Assembly (NCBI RefSeq): GCF_007747215.1
Contig: NZ_CP036273.1
Coordinates: 7,300,322-7,364,321 of the forward strand
Origin: Urbifossiella limnaea
GTDB taxonomy: Bacteria > Planctomycetota > Planctomycetia > Gemmatales > Gemmataceae
Length of the DNA: 64,000 bases
Direction: 5' to 3'
In this document: positions 6,868 through 16,215 of the stretch, piece by piece
Position numbering within the stretch: position 1 is the first letter of the stretch
Layout: every line of letters begins with the position of its first letter
Made by a program: the position numbers and the translations under genes
The notes under the pieces: model-generated
The model's input: only the letters and a program-made list of their open reading frames with translations
Database searches by the model: none
Told to the model about the DNA's origin: nothing

Positions 6868-9800
6868 TCAGTCGCCGCCGCCCGGCAGCAGCGACACGCG
6901 CGGCAGCCGCACGTCGCGGCCGCCGGTGGCGAACACCGGCTGCGCCGACACGCTGTACGTCTGCCGGTCCGGGTTCAGCCGGTACGTCGCCCGGATGTCG
7001 GCCGACGCCCCCGTCCCGCGGATCACCTGGTCCCACGGCTGCACCACCAGCGGCAGCCGCGCGTCCGGGCCGGCCGCCGACCCCATCGCCGAGGTCGAGG
7101 CGCTGCCGGCCGCCGCCACGCCGCCGCCGAACCCGCGGGTGCCGGTCGGGACCGCCGCCCGGTCGTTCATCGCGGCCGTCCGCAGCGTCGTCACGTCCGG
7201 GTTCACCGGGGCCAGCTCCGTCCGGCTGCCGCCGTCGAGCCGCACTTCCACCGGCGTCGCCGAGCCCAGGTCGATCGTCACCAGGTCGTGCGACTCGCGG
7301 GGCGTCCCCTTGAACCGCGTGATCTTCAGCGTGGCCGTGTTGCCGACCGGCCGGCCGAACGCCGTCCGCGCCGTCACCCGGTACACGCCGCTGAACGCGC
7401 TGGCCGCGGTGTACGCCTCGGCCCGGCCGTCGTCCGTCTGCTCGATCCGGTCGCCGGTCAGCACGCCGCCGCCCACCGACCGCGGCGTCAGGGTCGTGCA
7501 CACCGAGCCGCCCGGCTCCGTCACCGTCAGGTCCAGGTCGGCGGCGCCCTGCCACAGCAGCTCGATCGTCAGGTCGCGCTGCGTCTGCTCGGTCACCGTG
7601 CGGCGGAGCCCCGGGGTCGGGGTGCCGGCGGCGTCGAACCGGGCCACGAACCGCGGCAGCAGTTCCTTCACCCGGCCGTGGTAGTCCACCCCGTCGGTCT
7701 GGCCGAAGTCGCGCCGCAGCAGGCTGCTGGCGGCCCACTCCACCGTGTCGGGCGACACGTTGCGGGCCTTCTCGGCGTAGGCCAGGGCGTTGGCGTAAGC
7801 CGCGGGCTGGTCCGGGTCGCGGTCGGCGGCCCGGCGGCACAGCGCCACCGCCACGTCGTGGTTGCCGAGCTCCGCCTCGGCCTTCGCCGCGCGGATGTAG
7901 GCGCCCGGGTCGGCCGGGTCCAGGTCGATGGCCGACAGCGCCGCCCGCTCGACTTCCTCGGGGGCGGCGTTCGACATCTGCAGGGCGACGTGCAGCGCGC
8001 CGTGCGTCCACGCCTCGGTCGTCAGCCCCTTCCGCATGCCGGCCTTGAGCACCTCGGCGGCGTGGCCGTACTCGTCGAAGCCCATCAGGAAGTCGGCCGC
8101 GGCCACGATCAGCCCGGGGTCGGTCACGGTCCACTCGACGGCCTGGTTCCACTTCTTCTTCGGGTTCGAGTCGAGCGACTTGGCCAGCTGGGCCGCGTCG
8201 TTCTTCGGGTTGACGATGCCCGACTTCGGGGCCGGCGTCCCGGCGGCCACGGCCGCCGGCGCCTTCGGCTGGACGGCCTTCGGGGCGACCGGGGTGTTCG
8301 GCCCGATGACGAGTACCTTGGGGTTCGGGCCCGCGGCCATGCCGCCGCCGACCTTCTCCAGCTTGGTGCCGGCGTAGGGCAGGTACTTGCCGGTGCCGCG
8401 GACGATCAGGGCGTGCGCCGGCGGGTAGTAGCCGAGCGAGTTCTGCTGCTTGGCGTCGAGGAACGAGGCCTCGACCTCGGCCCCGGGCGCCTGGTTCTGC
8501 TGGCTGGAGTAGCCGGCCAGGCCCATCGTGCGGGCGTCCCACTCGCCGCGGGCCACGGTCTCCACGATGACGCCGATCAGCAGCGACTCCTGGGTGCCGC
8601 CCTGGAGGCCGAACTGGCCGCCGAGGTTGCCGAACTGGCCGACGCCGCCGTTGCCGCCCAGGCCGACGATGCCGCCCTGGCCGTTCTGGCCGCCGCCGAA
8701 GAACGGGTTACCCGCCCCGCCGCCGCCGCCGGGCGGGGCCGCCCCGCCGCCGCCGAACGGCTGAGCCCCGCCGTTCCCGCCGACGCCGAGGAAGTTGCCG
8801 CCGCCGAGGAACTGGGCCGCCCCCGACGCCGCCCCGAAGATCGCCAGCGTCTGCTGCTGGACGCCGAGGGTCTGTTGCAGGGTGGCCTGGTTCACGGCCG
8901 ACGGGATCGGGATCACGAGGTCCGCCACGGCGAACGTCGTGGTGACCTTGTCCGTCAACCTCGCCTCGTAGGACGTGATCTCGATGTAGTCCGGCCGCAC
9001 CACGTAGGTGATGTTCGGCACGCTGAGGCCGCGGAGGTACACGTCCAGGAACGTGCCGAGCCGCAGGCCGTTCAGCGTGCTGGCGCTCAGCTTGTTGGCG
9101 TTGGCCGTGCTCTGGTCCAGCCCTTCCATGCCGGGGGCGTTCTGGTTGATGACGAACGTGATCTCGTACCGCTTCGACAGGTCCGCCAGCACCTCCTGCA
9201 GCGGCGTGGTCTTCAGGTCCTTGCCCTGCAGCTCGACCGGCAGGCCGTCCTCGATGATGCTCCGCAGCCGGAGCATCGACGGGCTCGGCTGGGCGCCGAG
9301 GGCGGTGTTGCCGTAGCGGTCGCGGCGGCCCGGCCGCTGGCCGTCGCCCTCCGTCAGCTGCCGCCACACGGCCGCCGGCGGGAAGTGGACCGGCGGCTCG
9401 TCCGGGTACGGGATGTGGCTCTTCTCGGCCTGCATCATCGTGAGCAGGAACCGGTCCTCCCGGATGCGGACGAGCTCGCGCCACTCGCGGAGCTGCGTGG
9501 CGTGCTGGCCGATGATGTAGCTGGCGACGGCCGTCGAGGGCACCGTCTGGCCGCGGCTGACCCGCTCCTGGATCATCAGCTGCGCCTCCTGGTACGCGAG
9601 CTCGTACCGGGCCTGCTGCATCAGCTGGCGGAAGGCGTCGATGCGGGCCTTCGTGCGGTCCTCCTCGGCCTGCTGGCGGTCGAACTCGTTGAGCCGCTGC
9701 CGGGTCTTGGCGATCTGGTCGCGCTCGGCCGCGGCCTGCCGCTTGATCTCGGCGCCCTTCAGGAAGATCTCCTGCATCACCGCCGTCAGGTCCGAGACGT

Positions 9801-11469
9801 ACCGGCCGCGGGCCGCGTCGCCGATGCCGGCGTAGGCCTGGATGTCGTCGCGCTGCCGCTTCAGCTCGGCGTAGGCGCCGTCCGGGTCCACCTTCAGGTT
9901 CTCCCGGGCGCGGCGGATGGTGGCGTCCACGAGCACGCGGTACCGCTGCTCCTCGACGCGCTTCAGGTCCGCCGCCTCCTGAATCAGGTCCGTCTGGGCG
10001 CGCGGCGTGAGCCCCGGCTGGCCGCCGGCCGGCGGCTGCGCGGCGGGCTCCTTCGCCCCCTCCTGGATGACCATCCGCACGGCCCCGGCCTTGTCGATCT
10101 TCAGGCCCTCGACCTTCGCCGCGGCCCGCTTGTCCATGTCGGCCTTGGTGATCTGGCCGGTCTTCATCCGCCCCACGAGCGCCAGCCCGGTGGCGACCTC
10201 GGTGTTGCTCGGGTCGATCTTCGCGGCCGCCTCGTACAGCTTGGTGGCGTCGTCGAGCTTGTTCAGGCTGACGGCCCACGTGGCCTGCGTGATGTACTCC
10301 TCGCGGTACAGGCTGATCTGCGTGGACGCCAGGGCCAGCGCCCGGTCGGCCTGCAGCATCGCCGGGGCGTCCTTGTGCGGGGCGTCCCGCCACTGGGCGA
10401 ACATCAGGTTCAGGAAGAAGTGCTCGGGCAGCGGCGCCGGCAGGTCGTGGCCCAGGCTCAGCGTGACGGCGCGGGTACCGACGACGCCCTTCACCTCGGC
10501 GGTGACGCGCGGGGCGGCCTTCGCCAGCTTGCCGATGACGAGCGTGGCCTTGTCGGCCCGCAGCGGCGGCAGCTTCGACGGGAACGTTTCCGCCACGTCG
10601 GCCCCGAACTTGACGCTCTCGGGCTTCAGCACCGGCACGTCGAGGGCCGTCTTGAGGCGGGCGACGAACTCGCCGCGCTTGCTGACGTTGGCCAGGTCTT
10701 CCTGCACCCGGACGACGGTGCCGCCGGTGAGGGCCGCGAGGCCGTGCAGGTTGTTGGCGTTCACCTTGACGCCGAGCGGCACGGCGAAGAAGAACACGTC
10801 GCTCTGCTCCATCCGGCCGCCGAGGGCGACGCGGTCGCTCTCGTTGATCGGGTCGTAGGAGCTGTCGCCGTCGCCGAGGAACAGCACCAGCTGCTGCCGG
10901 CCACGGTTCGGGGCGACGGTGCCGAGCGCCTTGGCGAGCGCGCCCTTCAGGTCGGTGGCACCCGAGCCGTACTCGGTCTCGGTGAGCGCGGCGGCGGCGG
11001 CCTTCACGTCGTCGGACGTGGCCGGCTGGAAGTCCTTGGTGAGGTTCCGCGTGGCGGCGGGGGTGTTGGCCGTCCACACGCTGACGCGGTCGTCGGCGGC
11101 GAGCGCCCCGGCGAGGCCGATGATGATCTGGCGGGCCTGCTGGAGCGGCCGGCCGGCCTGGCTGGCGGACGTGTCCACGACGACCAGAATGTCGCGCGGC
11201 CGGGCGGGGGCGGCGGCGAGTTCGGGCTTGACCTGCCAGGCGAACAGGGTGTCGCCGGTGGTGCTCTTGTAGGTGAGCGCCGGGAGGTTGGTGAACTTGG
11301 TGACGGCGAGGTCTTCGGCGACCGGCCGGGCGTTCGGATTCTCGACGGGGACGGCGGTCTTGGCGGTGCCGCCGCGGAAGTCGCCGAACAGCGAGGTGCC
11401 GATCGAGACGCTGGCGGCGGCGACGGCCAGCAGTGCTGGGACCACCCGGAGTCGGGTCAGGAGTGTCAT
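6868..11469 (-). CDS. Very large VWA-domain protein with TPR-like repeats and an STN/secretin-like domain
   Basis: A 1533-residue exported or membrane-anchored protein. A hydrophobic N-terminus (residues 7-26) precedes a von Willebrand A domain (about 93-290) whose MIDAS motif DTSAS is at 99-103. A TPR-like stretch lies around 410-460 and a long charged coiled-coil-like region around 490-640. A short STN-like domain (LQGKDLKTTPLQEVLADL, near 745), as seen at the N-terminus of secretins, is followed by a Gly/Asn/Gln low-complexity tract (about 886-945), further TPR-like repeats and a beta-rich C-terminus. The ATG at 11469 was chosen over a GTG 27 bases upstream because AAGGAG precedes it at good spacing. 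A scaffold or surface role is inference only. It is the largest gene of the window and stands alone. Confidence 0.75.
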   Translation of the reverse strand: MTLLTRLRVVPALLAVAAASVSIGTSLFGDFRGGTAKTAVPVENPNARPVAEDLAVTKFTNLPALTYKSTTGDTLFAWQVKPELAAAPARPRDILVVVDTSASQAGRPLQQARQIIIGLAGALAADDRVSVWTANTPAATRNLTKDFQPATSDDVKAAAAALTETEYGSGATDLKGALAKALGTVAPNRGRQQLVLFLGDGDSSYDPINESDRVALGGRMEQSDVFFFAVPLGVKVNANNLHGLAALTGGTVVRVQEDLANVSKRGEFVARLKTALDVPVLKPESVKFGADVAETFPSKLPPLRADKATLVIGKLAKAAPRVTAEVKGVVGTRAVTLSLGHDLPAPLPEHFFLNLMFAQWRDAPHKDAPAMLQADRALALASTQISLYREEYITQATWAVSLNKLDDATKLYEAAAKIDPSNTEVATGLALVGRMKTGQITKADMDKRAAAKVEGLKIDKAGAVRMVIQEGAKEPAAQPPAGGQPGLTPRAQTDLIQEAADLKRVEEQRYRVLVDATIRRARENLKVDPDGAYAELKRQRDDIQAYAGIGDAARGRYVSDLTAVMQEIFLKGAEIKRQAAAERDQIAKTRQRLNEFDRQQAEEDRTKARIDAFRQLMQQARYELAYQEAQLMIQERVSRGQTVPSTAVASYIIGQHATQLREWRELVRIREDRFLLTMMQAEKSHIPYPDEPPVHFPPAAVWRQLTEGDGQRPGRRDRYGNTALGAQPSPSMLRLRSIIEDGLPVELQGKDLKTTPLQEVLADLSKRYEITFVINQNAPGMEGLDQSTANANKLSASTLNGLRLGTFLDVYLRGLSVPNITYVVRPDYIEITSYEARLTDKVTTTFAVADLVIPIPSAVNQATLQQTLGVQQQTLAIFGAASGAAQFLGGGNFLGVGGNGGAQPFGGGGAAPPGGGGGAGNPFFGGGQNGQGGIVGLGGNGGVGQFGNLGGQFGLQGGTQESLLIGVIVETVARGEWDARTMGLAGYSSQQNQAPGAEVEASFLDAKQQNSLGYYPPAHALIVRGTGKYLPYAGTKLEKVGGGMAAGPNPKVLVIGPNTPVAPKAVQPKAPAAVAAGTPAPKSGIVNPKNDAAQLAKSLDSNPKKKWNQAVEWTVTDPGLIVAAADFLMGFDEYGHAAEVLKAGMRKGLTTEAWTHGALHVALQMSNAAPEEVERAALSAIDLDPADPGAYIRAAKAEAELGNHDVAVALCRRAADRDPDQPAAYANALAYAEKARNVSPDTVEWAASSLLRRDFGQTDGVDYHGRVKELLPRFVARFDAAGTPTPGLRRTVTEQTQRDLTIELLWQGAADLDLTVTEPGGSVCTTLTPRSVGGGVLTGDRIEQTDDGRAEAYTAASAFSGVYRVTARTAFGRPVGNTATLKITRFKGTPRESHDLVTIDLGSATPVEVRLDGGSRTELAPVNPDVTTLRTAAMNDRAAVPTGTRGFGGGVAAAGSASTSAMGSAAGPDARLPLVVQPWDQVIRGTGASADIRATYRLNPDRQTYSVSAQPVFATGGRDVRLPRVSLLPGGGD

Positions 11470-11684
11470 GAGCCAGGCGCTCCTTCGGGAAATCACGGGC
11501 CGAAGACGTGCGGGGGCCGGGTCCGGCGTGCCGCTTCCGTCCAGTCTAACCTGTGTAACGGCGGTGATCTAGCGACGTTGGCGGGTTGTGGGAATCCGTG
11601 AGATGGCGCGCCGGGCGCCGGCGCCCCGGCCGGCACCGCCGGCGCCGTCGGACCGTGCGGGCGGGGTGGAGGCGGGCGGGTTGT

Positions 11685-11726
11685 GCCGCCCGGGGCTTCG
11701 CGCCGCGGCGCGAAGCCCCGGGCGGC
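11685..11726. repeat. Perfect 42-nt palindrome next to a gene end
   Basis: Bases 11685-11705 are the exact reverse complement of 11706-11726 with no loop, and short flanking GTT/AAC matches extend it. It lies eight bases beyond the stop of the zinc-ribbon gene and could terminate it. Its CCCGGGGCTTCGCG core is typical of the gene-end palindromes here. Confidence 0.9.
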
Positions 11727-11733
11727 AACGGGG

Positions 11734-13710
11734 CTACTCCGGCACGTCCCAGACGTACACCTTCCGCATCACCGGGCACTGCGACGCCACCCGCCGCCCG
11801 TCGGGCGTGCACTCGACGGTCACCAGGGCGAAGTCCGTCACCTCCGGCGGGTACTCCAGGTCGTGAATCACGCCGCCCGTGCGGTGGTCGGCGATGACCA
11901 CGTGCCGGATGTCCCGCCAGCCGCCGCCCTCCGGCAGCCGCTTCCGCCCCTGCACCGCGTACAGGATGCGGCCGCCGGTCATCGGCTTCAGCCGGGTGCT
12001 CGGCAGCCGGCCCCACAGGTTGTCCCACCACGTCATCCGCTCGCCGGTGCTAAGGTCCCACACCGCCTGCGCATCCTTCTCCGTCCGCACGACCATCGAT
12101 TTGCCGTCCTCGGCGACCAGCACCGGCTCGCCCGGGTCGTCGCCCGTCTTCCGCGGGCGCTTGAGCGGCACCGTTTTGACCGCCCGGCCCGCCGTCACGT
12201 CCCACACCCGCGCCACCACGTCGTCGGCGTCGTACTGCACGGCCGCGACGCGGGTGCCGCCTTGGAACACCTGCGACAGGCCGTACACCGGGCTCCCCGC
12301 GTCCACCTCCGGCACCGATGCGGCGCCGGCCGGCCACGGCTGGAACCGCAGCGTCGACTTCTGGGCGGTCACCAGTAGCCGCCCGGACGGGGCAAACGAG
12401 TAGCGACCCGGCGACCGGCCAAACGTGGCGGCCTCGGTCTTCTGGCCCGTGGCTATGTCGTGGACGAACACGGCGGACGTGTTGTCGTAGACGGTCGTCT
12501 TGCCGCCGGCGGCGATCGGCCCGTGCCCCTCGAACTGGAGGATCGGCACGCCCACCCGCTTGCCGGAATCCACGTCGTAGAACGCTGTCATCGGGGCCAG
12601 CCCGGGGCCGTTCTTCCCGACCCCGAACTTGCCGAGGCCGAACACGCCCACGGTGCCGCCGTCCGCCGACAGGCTGACCGTCTTCAGCATCGGGTGGAGT
12701 GTCTCCTGGTACGCCACAGTCTTCGTCGGCAGGATGGTGCCCGCCGGCTTCGGCGCCGGCTTGTTCGCCCAGTCCGCGCCGCCGGTCACTTCGAGCGAGT
12801 CGAAGAACCCGTCCACGATCGCGGCCGGCGGGAGCTCGTTCTCCTTCGACACGGCCATGACGAACACGTCGTCGCCGACCACGGCCGAGCGGACGACCCA
12901 GCCCCACTTGCGGTCGCCGGAAGAAGTCTCGGCGACGACTTCCTTGCCCTGGTACTTCAAACCGACCGGCGCGGCCCGTCGGAGGACCTTGGCGCCGGGC
13001 CGATTCCGGAAGTCGAAGTCGGACCGGAAGGCTTCCACCCCCTCCCGCCGCCGCCGGTCGGCCGGGACGGTCGCAGGCGGGGTGACGCGGCCGACGGCGC
13101 ACAGCACCTTCGACGGGGAATCCGCGAACCCTCCGTAGGGGCTGCGGAACATCCGCCCGGTGGCGCTGGCGTCGGCCGCTTCCCGGGCCCGGTACGCTTC
13201 CTCGGAGGGCGGGGCGGGCAGCGCGACGCGGAAGCCGCATCCGGGCACGTCGTAGACCATCCAGCCGTCCGGCACGGGCGTCTTCGTCGTCCGGGCGGGG
13301 GGGCTGTCGCCGGGGTTTGACGGGGGCTCCGGGGCCTCCGGGGTCTCCGGGGTGGTCGCGGCGGCCGGGGCGGCCGGGGCGGCCGGGGCGGGGACATCGG
13401 GCTTGTCGCGGAAGCCGAACCAGTACGCCGCGAAGCCGCCGCCCGCGAGCACCGCGACCGCCAGCAGCCCGGCGATCAGGGCGACCAAGGCGCCTGACTT
13501 CTTCGGCCGCGACTTCCCCCTGCGCCGCGGACGGTCGTCCGGCTCGTTGTCGTCAACCGGTCCGCGGCGCCACGGCGGGAACTCGTCGGCCGGCTCCGCG
13601 GCGCCGACGGGGACGGCCGTCTGGCACTCGGGGCACTTCACGCTCTTCCCCACAGCCGCGTCGTGGGCGGTCATGCGGGCGCCGCAGCCGGGGCAGACGA
13701 CGACGGGCAT
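11734..13710 (-). CDS. Zinc-ribbon, single-TM protein with C-terminal beta-propeller-like repeats
   Basis: A 658-residue protein. The N-terminus holds a zinc ribbon (CPGCGARM at 6-13, CPEC at 26-29, of the MJ0042/FHA-linked type common in Planctomycetes). A charged Arg/Lys segment, one membrane helix (about 74-96) and a Pro/Ala/Glu-rich linker follow. The large extracytoplasmic part ends in WD40- or YVTN-like blades such as AVQYDADDVVARVWDV and VTVECTPDGRRVASQC. This is a membrane-tethered propeller with a cytoplasmic zinc finger, so sensing or scaffolding is plausible but unproven. It is transcribed alone and its 3' end abuts a perfect palindrome. Alternatively it could be simply a lineage-specific hypothetical. 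Confidence 0.7.
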   Translation of the reverse strand: MPVVVCPGCGARMTAHDAAVGKSVKCPECQTAVPVGAAEPADEFPPWRRGPVDDNEPDDRPRRRGKSRPKKSGALVALIAGLLAVAVLAGGGFAAYWFGFRDKPDVPAPAAPAAPAAATTPETPEAPEPPSNPGDSPPARTTKTPVPDGWMVYDVPGCGFRVALPAPPSEEAYRAREAADASATGRMFRSPYGGFADSPSKVLCAVGRVTPPATVPADRRRREGVEAFRSDFDFRNRPGAKVLRRAAPVGLKYQGKEVVAETSSGDRKWGWVVRSAVVGDDVFVMAVSKENELPPAAIVDGFFDSLEVTGGADWANKPAPKPAGTILPTKTVAYQETLHPMLKTVSLSADGGTVGVFGLGKFGVGKNGPGLAPMTAFYDVDSGKRVGVPILQFEGHGPIAAGGKTTVYDNTSAVFVHDIATGQKTEAATFGRSPGRYSFAPSGRLLVTAQKSTLRFQPWPAGAASVPEVDAGSPVYGLSQVFQGGTRVAAVQYDADDVVARVWDVTAGRAVKTVPLKRPRKTGDDPGEPVLVAEDGKSMVVRTEKDAQAVWDLSTGERMTWWDNLWGRLPSTRLKPMTGGRILYAVQGRKRLPEGGGWRDIRHVVIADHRTGGVIHDLEYPPEVTDFALVTVECTPDGRRVASQCPVMRKVYVWDVPE

Positions 13711-13790
13711 GGGTCACCTGGGCGTGGGAGTTCGGGCGGTTATAAGGGTACGAACGAAGAACCGAGCGCCCGCCCCGCGGGCGCCCGAGT

Positions 13791-13828
13791 GACGCCGCGC
13801 GCGGCGGTACACCGCCGCGAGCGGCGTC
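13791..13828. repeat. Inverted repeat overlapping the methyltransferase stop codon
   Basis: Arms 13791-13808 and 13811-13828 pair at 17 of 18 positions around a 2-nt loop. A smaller GC hairpin (GCGCCC/GGGCGC) precedes it around 13766-13785. The methyltransferase TGA (complement of 13827-13829) overlaps the right arm. Confidence 0.8.
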
Positions 13829-15074
13829 ATCCCGTCCGCCGCAGCAGCAGTGCGTGCTCGAACCGCGGGCGGTCGTGGAACGCCGCGGCGCTCGGCTCGT
13901 GGAAGTGCGGGCGGGCCTGGCTCGCCCGCGCCACCGGCTCGAACCCGCAGTCCCGCGACACGTCCGCCGCGATCTCGTCCGCCCGGATCGCCACGTCCCG
14001 CACCGCCGAGTCCGCCGCCACCAGCACCAGCGGGCCGCCCGGCTTCAGCACCCGACGCACCGCCTTCAGGAACCGCGACAGCTCCCACGCCCACGCCGCG
14101 GGGGCGTCCGCCGCGCTCATCCGCCGGTATTGCGCCCGGCTGCCGATCTCGCCGCGCACCATCATCCCCGCGTCCAGGTTCAGCCAGCGCAGCCGCAGCT
14201 CGTGGTGGTACAGGTAGTCGTACGTCGCCGCGTACGGCGGCGACGTGATCACCGCGTCCGCCACGCCGTCCCGCGGCGCCTTCAGCACCGTCGCGTCGTC
14301 GAGGCTCACGTCGCCGCGCGGCGGCAGCGGGCTCGGCAGCGCCCGCGAGAACGCCCCCAGCCGCGTCGCCCAGTCCTCAGCCTTCTGCGTGAACACCTTG
14401 GACGGGAACCCCGCCCGGATGCGCCGAACCACCACCCCGCCGGACGTGTCCCCCGGCCGCCGCGACACCTTCATCAGGATCGCCGACAGCACCAGCCCCA
14501 GGTCCAGCGTCGTCGGCTCGTCGGGGAGGCTCTCGATCTTCGATCGCAGCGAGTCGAGTTCCAGCAGCACGTGCGGGTCGAACAGCTCCACGTCCTCGGG
14601 CGGGTAGCGGCGGGTGGCGCCGGCGCGGGCGCGGCGGCGGTCGTCGGCGTGCTGCACCACCTCGGCGGCGCGAGCGACCAGGTACTCCACCTCGGGCTCG
14701 GTCCGCGGCCGCGTCTTGCAGCGGGCCAGGCGCACGGCCAGCGGGTTCAGGTCGCTGCCGAGCGCGGCGCGGCCGGCAAGCATCGCTTCGACCAACACCG
14801 TGCCGGAGCCGCAGAACGGGTCGTAGACGCGGCCGCCCGGCGGCGAAAACGCGCGCACGAGCCGGGCCGCGGTGGTGGGGTGCATCCGCGCCGGGTAGGT
14901 GTGGAAGCCGTGGACGTGGCTGCGCGCCGGGTCGCGGTCGTCGTCGGTGGACGGCTCCACGTCGAGGGCGTGGGCGAGCAGGTCGGCCTCGGCGCGGGGG
15001 CCGGCGGTGTCGGCGCGGCCGCCGACATGACTGAGTGATCGGCGCTTCCGGGGTTCGTCGGACATGGAGGACAT
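13827..15074 (-). CDS. Site-specific DNA (or RNA) amino-methyltransferase, orphan
   Basis: A 415-residue class I SAM-dependent methyltransferase. Residues VYDPFCGSGTVLVEAMLAG form motif I of the N6-adenine/N4-cytosine type, preceded by HVHGFHTYPARMHP. The catalytic motif IV is TSPPY, typical of N4-cytosine or beta-class enzymes. VLKPGGPLVLV near 340 is a later strand. The motif order (I before IV) and the HTYPARMHP segment also resemble TRM11/RsmD-like and DUF1156-type methylases, so the substrate is uncertain. No restriction endonuclease or specificity gene lies nearby, so it is an orphan. Two near starts (15074, 15065) are possible. The stop codon lies in an inverted repeat. Confidence 0.75.
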   Translation of the reverse strand: MSSMSDEPRKRRSLSHVGGRADTAGPRAEADLLAHALDVEPSTDDDRDPARSHVHGFHTYPARMHPTTAARLVRAFSPPGGRVYDPFCGSGTVLVEAMLAGRAALGSDLNPLAVRLARCKTRPRTEPEVEYLVARAAEVVQHADDRRRARAGATRRYPPEDVELFDPHVLLELDSLRSKIESLPDEPTTLDLGLVLSAILMKVSRRPGDTSGGVVVRRIRAGFPSKVFTQKAEDWATRLGAFSRALPSPLPPRGDVSLDDATVLKAPRDGVADAVITSPPYAATYDYLYHHELRLRWLNLDAGMMVRGEIGSRAQYRRMSAADAPAAWAWELSRFLKAVRRVLKPGGPLVLVAADSAVRDVAIRADEIAADVSRDCGFEPVARASQARPHFHEPSAAAFHDRPRFEHALLLRRTG

Positions 15075-15089
15075 CTTAGCGGCGGGGCG

Positions 15090-15164
15090 CCGCGGTAATG
15101 ACGAATGACGAATGACGAATGGCTGCTGCGGTCATTCGTCATTCGTCATTCGTCATTACCGCGG
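15090..15164. repeat. Perfect inverted repeat made of TGACGAA tandem heptamers (32-bp arms)
   Basis: Arms 15090-15121 and 15133-15164 are exact reverse complements around an 11-nt loop. Within each arm the heptamer TGACGAA is repeated three times, flanked by CCGCGG. The TAA of the EF-hand gene is inside the right arm (15156-15158). The regular heptamer makes slippage pairing between arms possible. Confidence 0.95.
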
Positions 15165-16109
15165 CATCATCCCCGCGCGCCGCTCGGGCGGGGGCGGCCC
15201 CGCCGCGGGCGGCTCGCCCTTCGCCGCCGCCTCCGCGAGGCGGACGTAGCGGTGGTACTCCTCGGGCGGGAGGAGGCCGTCGCCGTCCAGGTCCATGGTG
15301 CGGTAGTCGGCCAGCGGGCGGCCGCTGAGGCGCCACTCGTACAGCCCCACCTGGCCGTCCATGTCCTTGTCGTACTGGTCGAACCACGCGGGGAGGCCGC
15401 CCTTGCGGGCCGCGGTCGCGGCCGCCTTCGCCTGCGCGTCGGCCGCCTTCGCCTGCCCCTCCAGCGCCTCCCCCACCCGGAAGTCGAAGTACTCGCGGTA
15501 CTCCTCGGCCGTCACCCGGCGGTTGCCGTCGGCGTCGGCCCGGCGGGCGTCGGCGCGGAGGCGGTCGGTCCACTCCGGCGACTCCAGCTCGCCGCTGCCG
15601 TCGCGGTCGAGCACCCGGAACAGGCGGTCGGCGTCCGGCGGGCGCTCGCCGTCCTTCGGCGCCCGGGGCACGTCGCGGGCCAGCCGGCGGGCCAGGCCGG
15701 CGAACTCGTCGCGGCGGATCGACGGCACCGGCCCGAGTTCGAGCCGGGAGGCGGCGCGGTCGAACAGCTCGGCCAGCGGCCGGGTCGGGGCCGCGTCGCG
15801 CCGCCACTCCTTCGCGTCGCCGGCCAGCAGGTCGTACCACGCGTTGATGTCGTCCTCGGTCAGCCCGGCGGCGACCTTGCCGGGGTACGCCTTGCCGAGC
15901 TCGCGGTGCCAGCGGGTGGCCTCGTTGTCGGCCGCCTTCGCCGCGCGCTCGGCCGCCCGGGCGATCGACTTCTCCTCGAACTGCTCCTGCTCCCACGCCT
16001 CGCCCTTGGCGGTGCGGTCCTTCCGGGTCGGCGGCTCCTGGGCCGGCCCGGGGGCGGCGAGCAGGGCGAGCAGGACGCCGACGGCGGCGGGGCGGGGGAG
16101 GCGGGTCAT
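15156..16109 (-). CDS. Secreted EF-hand calcium-binding protein
   Basis: A 317-residue exported protein with a short leader (residues 5-23, ending at the A-x-A of PGPAQ). Four EF-hand loops are visible: DRDGSGELESPEW, a degenerate ADADGNRRVTAEEY, DKDMDGQVGLYEW and DLDGDGLLPPEEY. They are separated by Ala/Lys-rich helices, and the second and third pairs flank a coiled-coil-like AKAADAQAKAA segment. Such EF-hand proteins are common in the planctomycete paryphoplasm and bind Ca2+, though the function is unknown. The ATG at 16109 was chosen because it directly precedes the leader; the longer frame reads through an unlikely region. The stop codon is inside the heptamer palindrome. It is divergent from the HAD gene. 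Confidence 0.8.
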   Translation of the reverse strand: MTRLPRPAAVGVLLALLAAPGPAQEPPTRKDRTAKGEAWEQEQFEEKSIARAAERAAKAADNEATRWHRELGKAYPGKVAAGLTEDDINAWYDLLAGDAKEWRRDAAPTRPLAELFDRAASRLELGPVPSIRRDEFAGLARRLARDVPRAPKDGERPPDADRLFRVLDRDGSGELESPEWTDRLRADARRADADGNRRVTAEEYREYFDFRVGEALEGQAKAADAQAKAAATAARKGGLPAWFDQYDKDMDGQVGLYEWRLSGRPLADYRTMDLDGDGLLPPEEYHRYVRLAEAAAKGEPPAAGPPPPERRAGMMPR

Positions 16110-16215
16110 CAGGCGGGCCCGGGGAGGGCGGGGGGCGGGAACGGGCGAGTCGGCGGGTGACGCTACTGTACCCGCGCGGCGGGCGGGTGTCACGCCCGAC
16201 CCGTAGAATGCGCCC

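Noticed and set aside
6776-7684. Long plus-strand frames opposite the VWA gene
   Set aside because: They are antisense shadows produced by high third-position GC; no domain or start signal is seen.
15090-15164. CRISPR-like short repeats (TGACGAA heptamers)
   Set aside because: Units are 7 nt, contiguous, without spacers, and arranged as two complementary arms; no cas genes are present.
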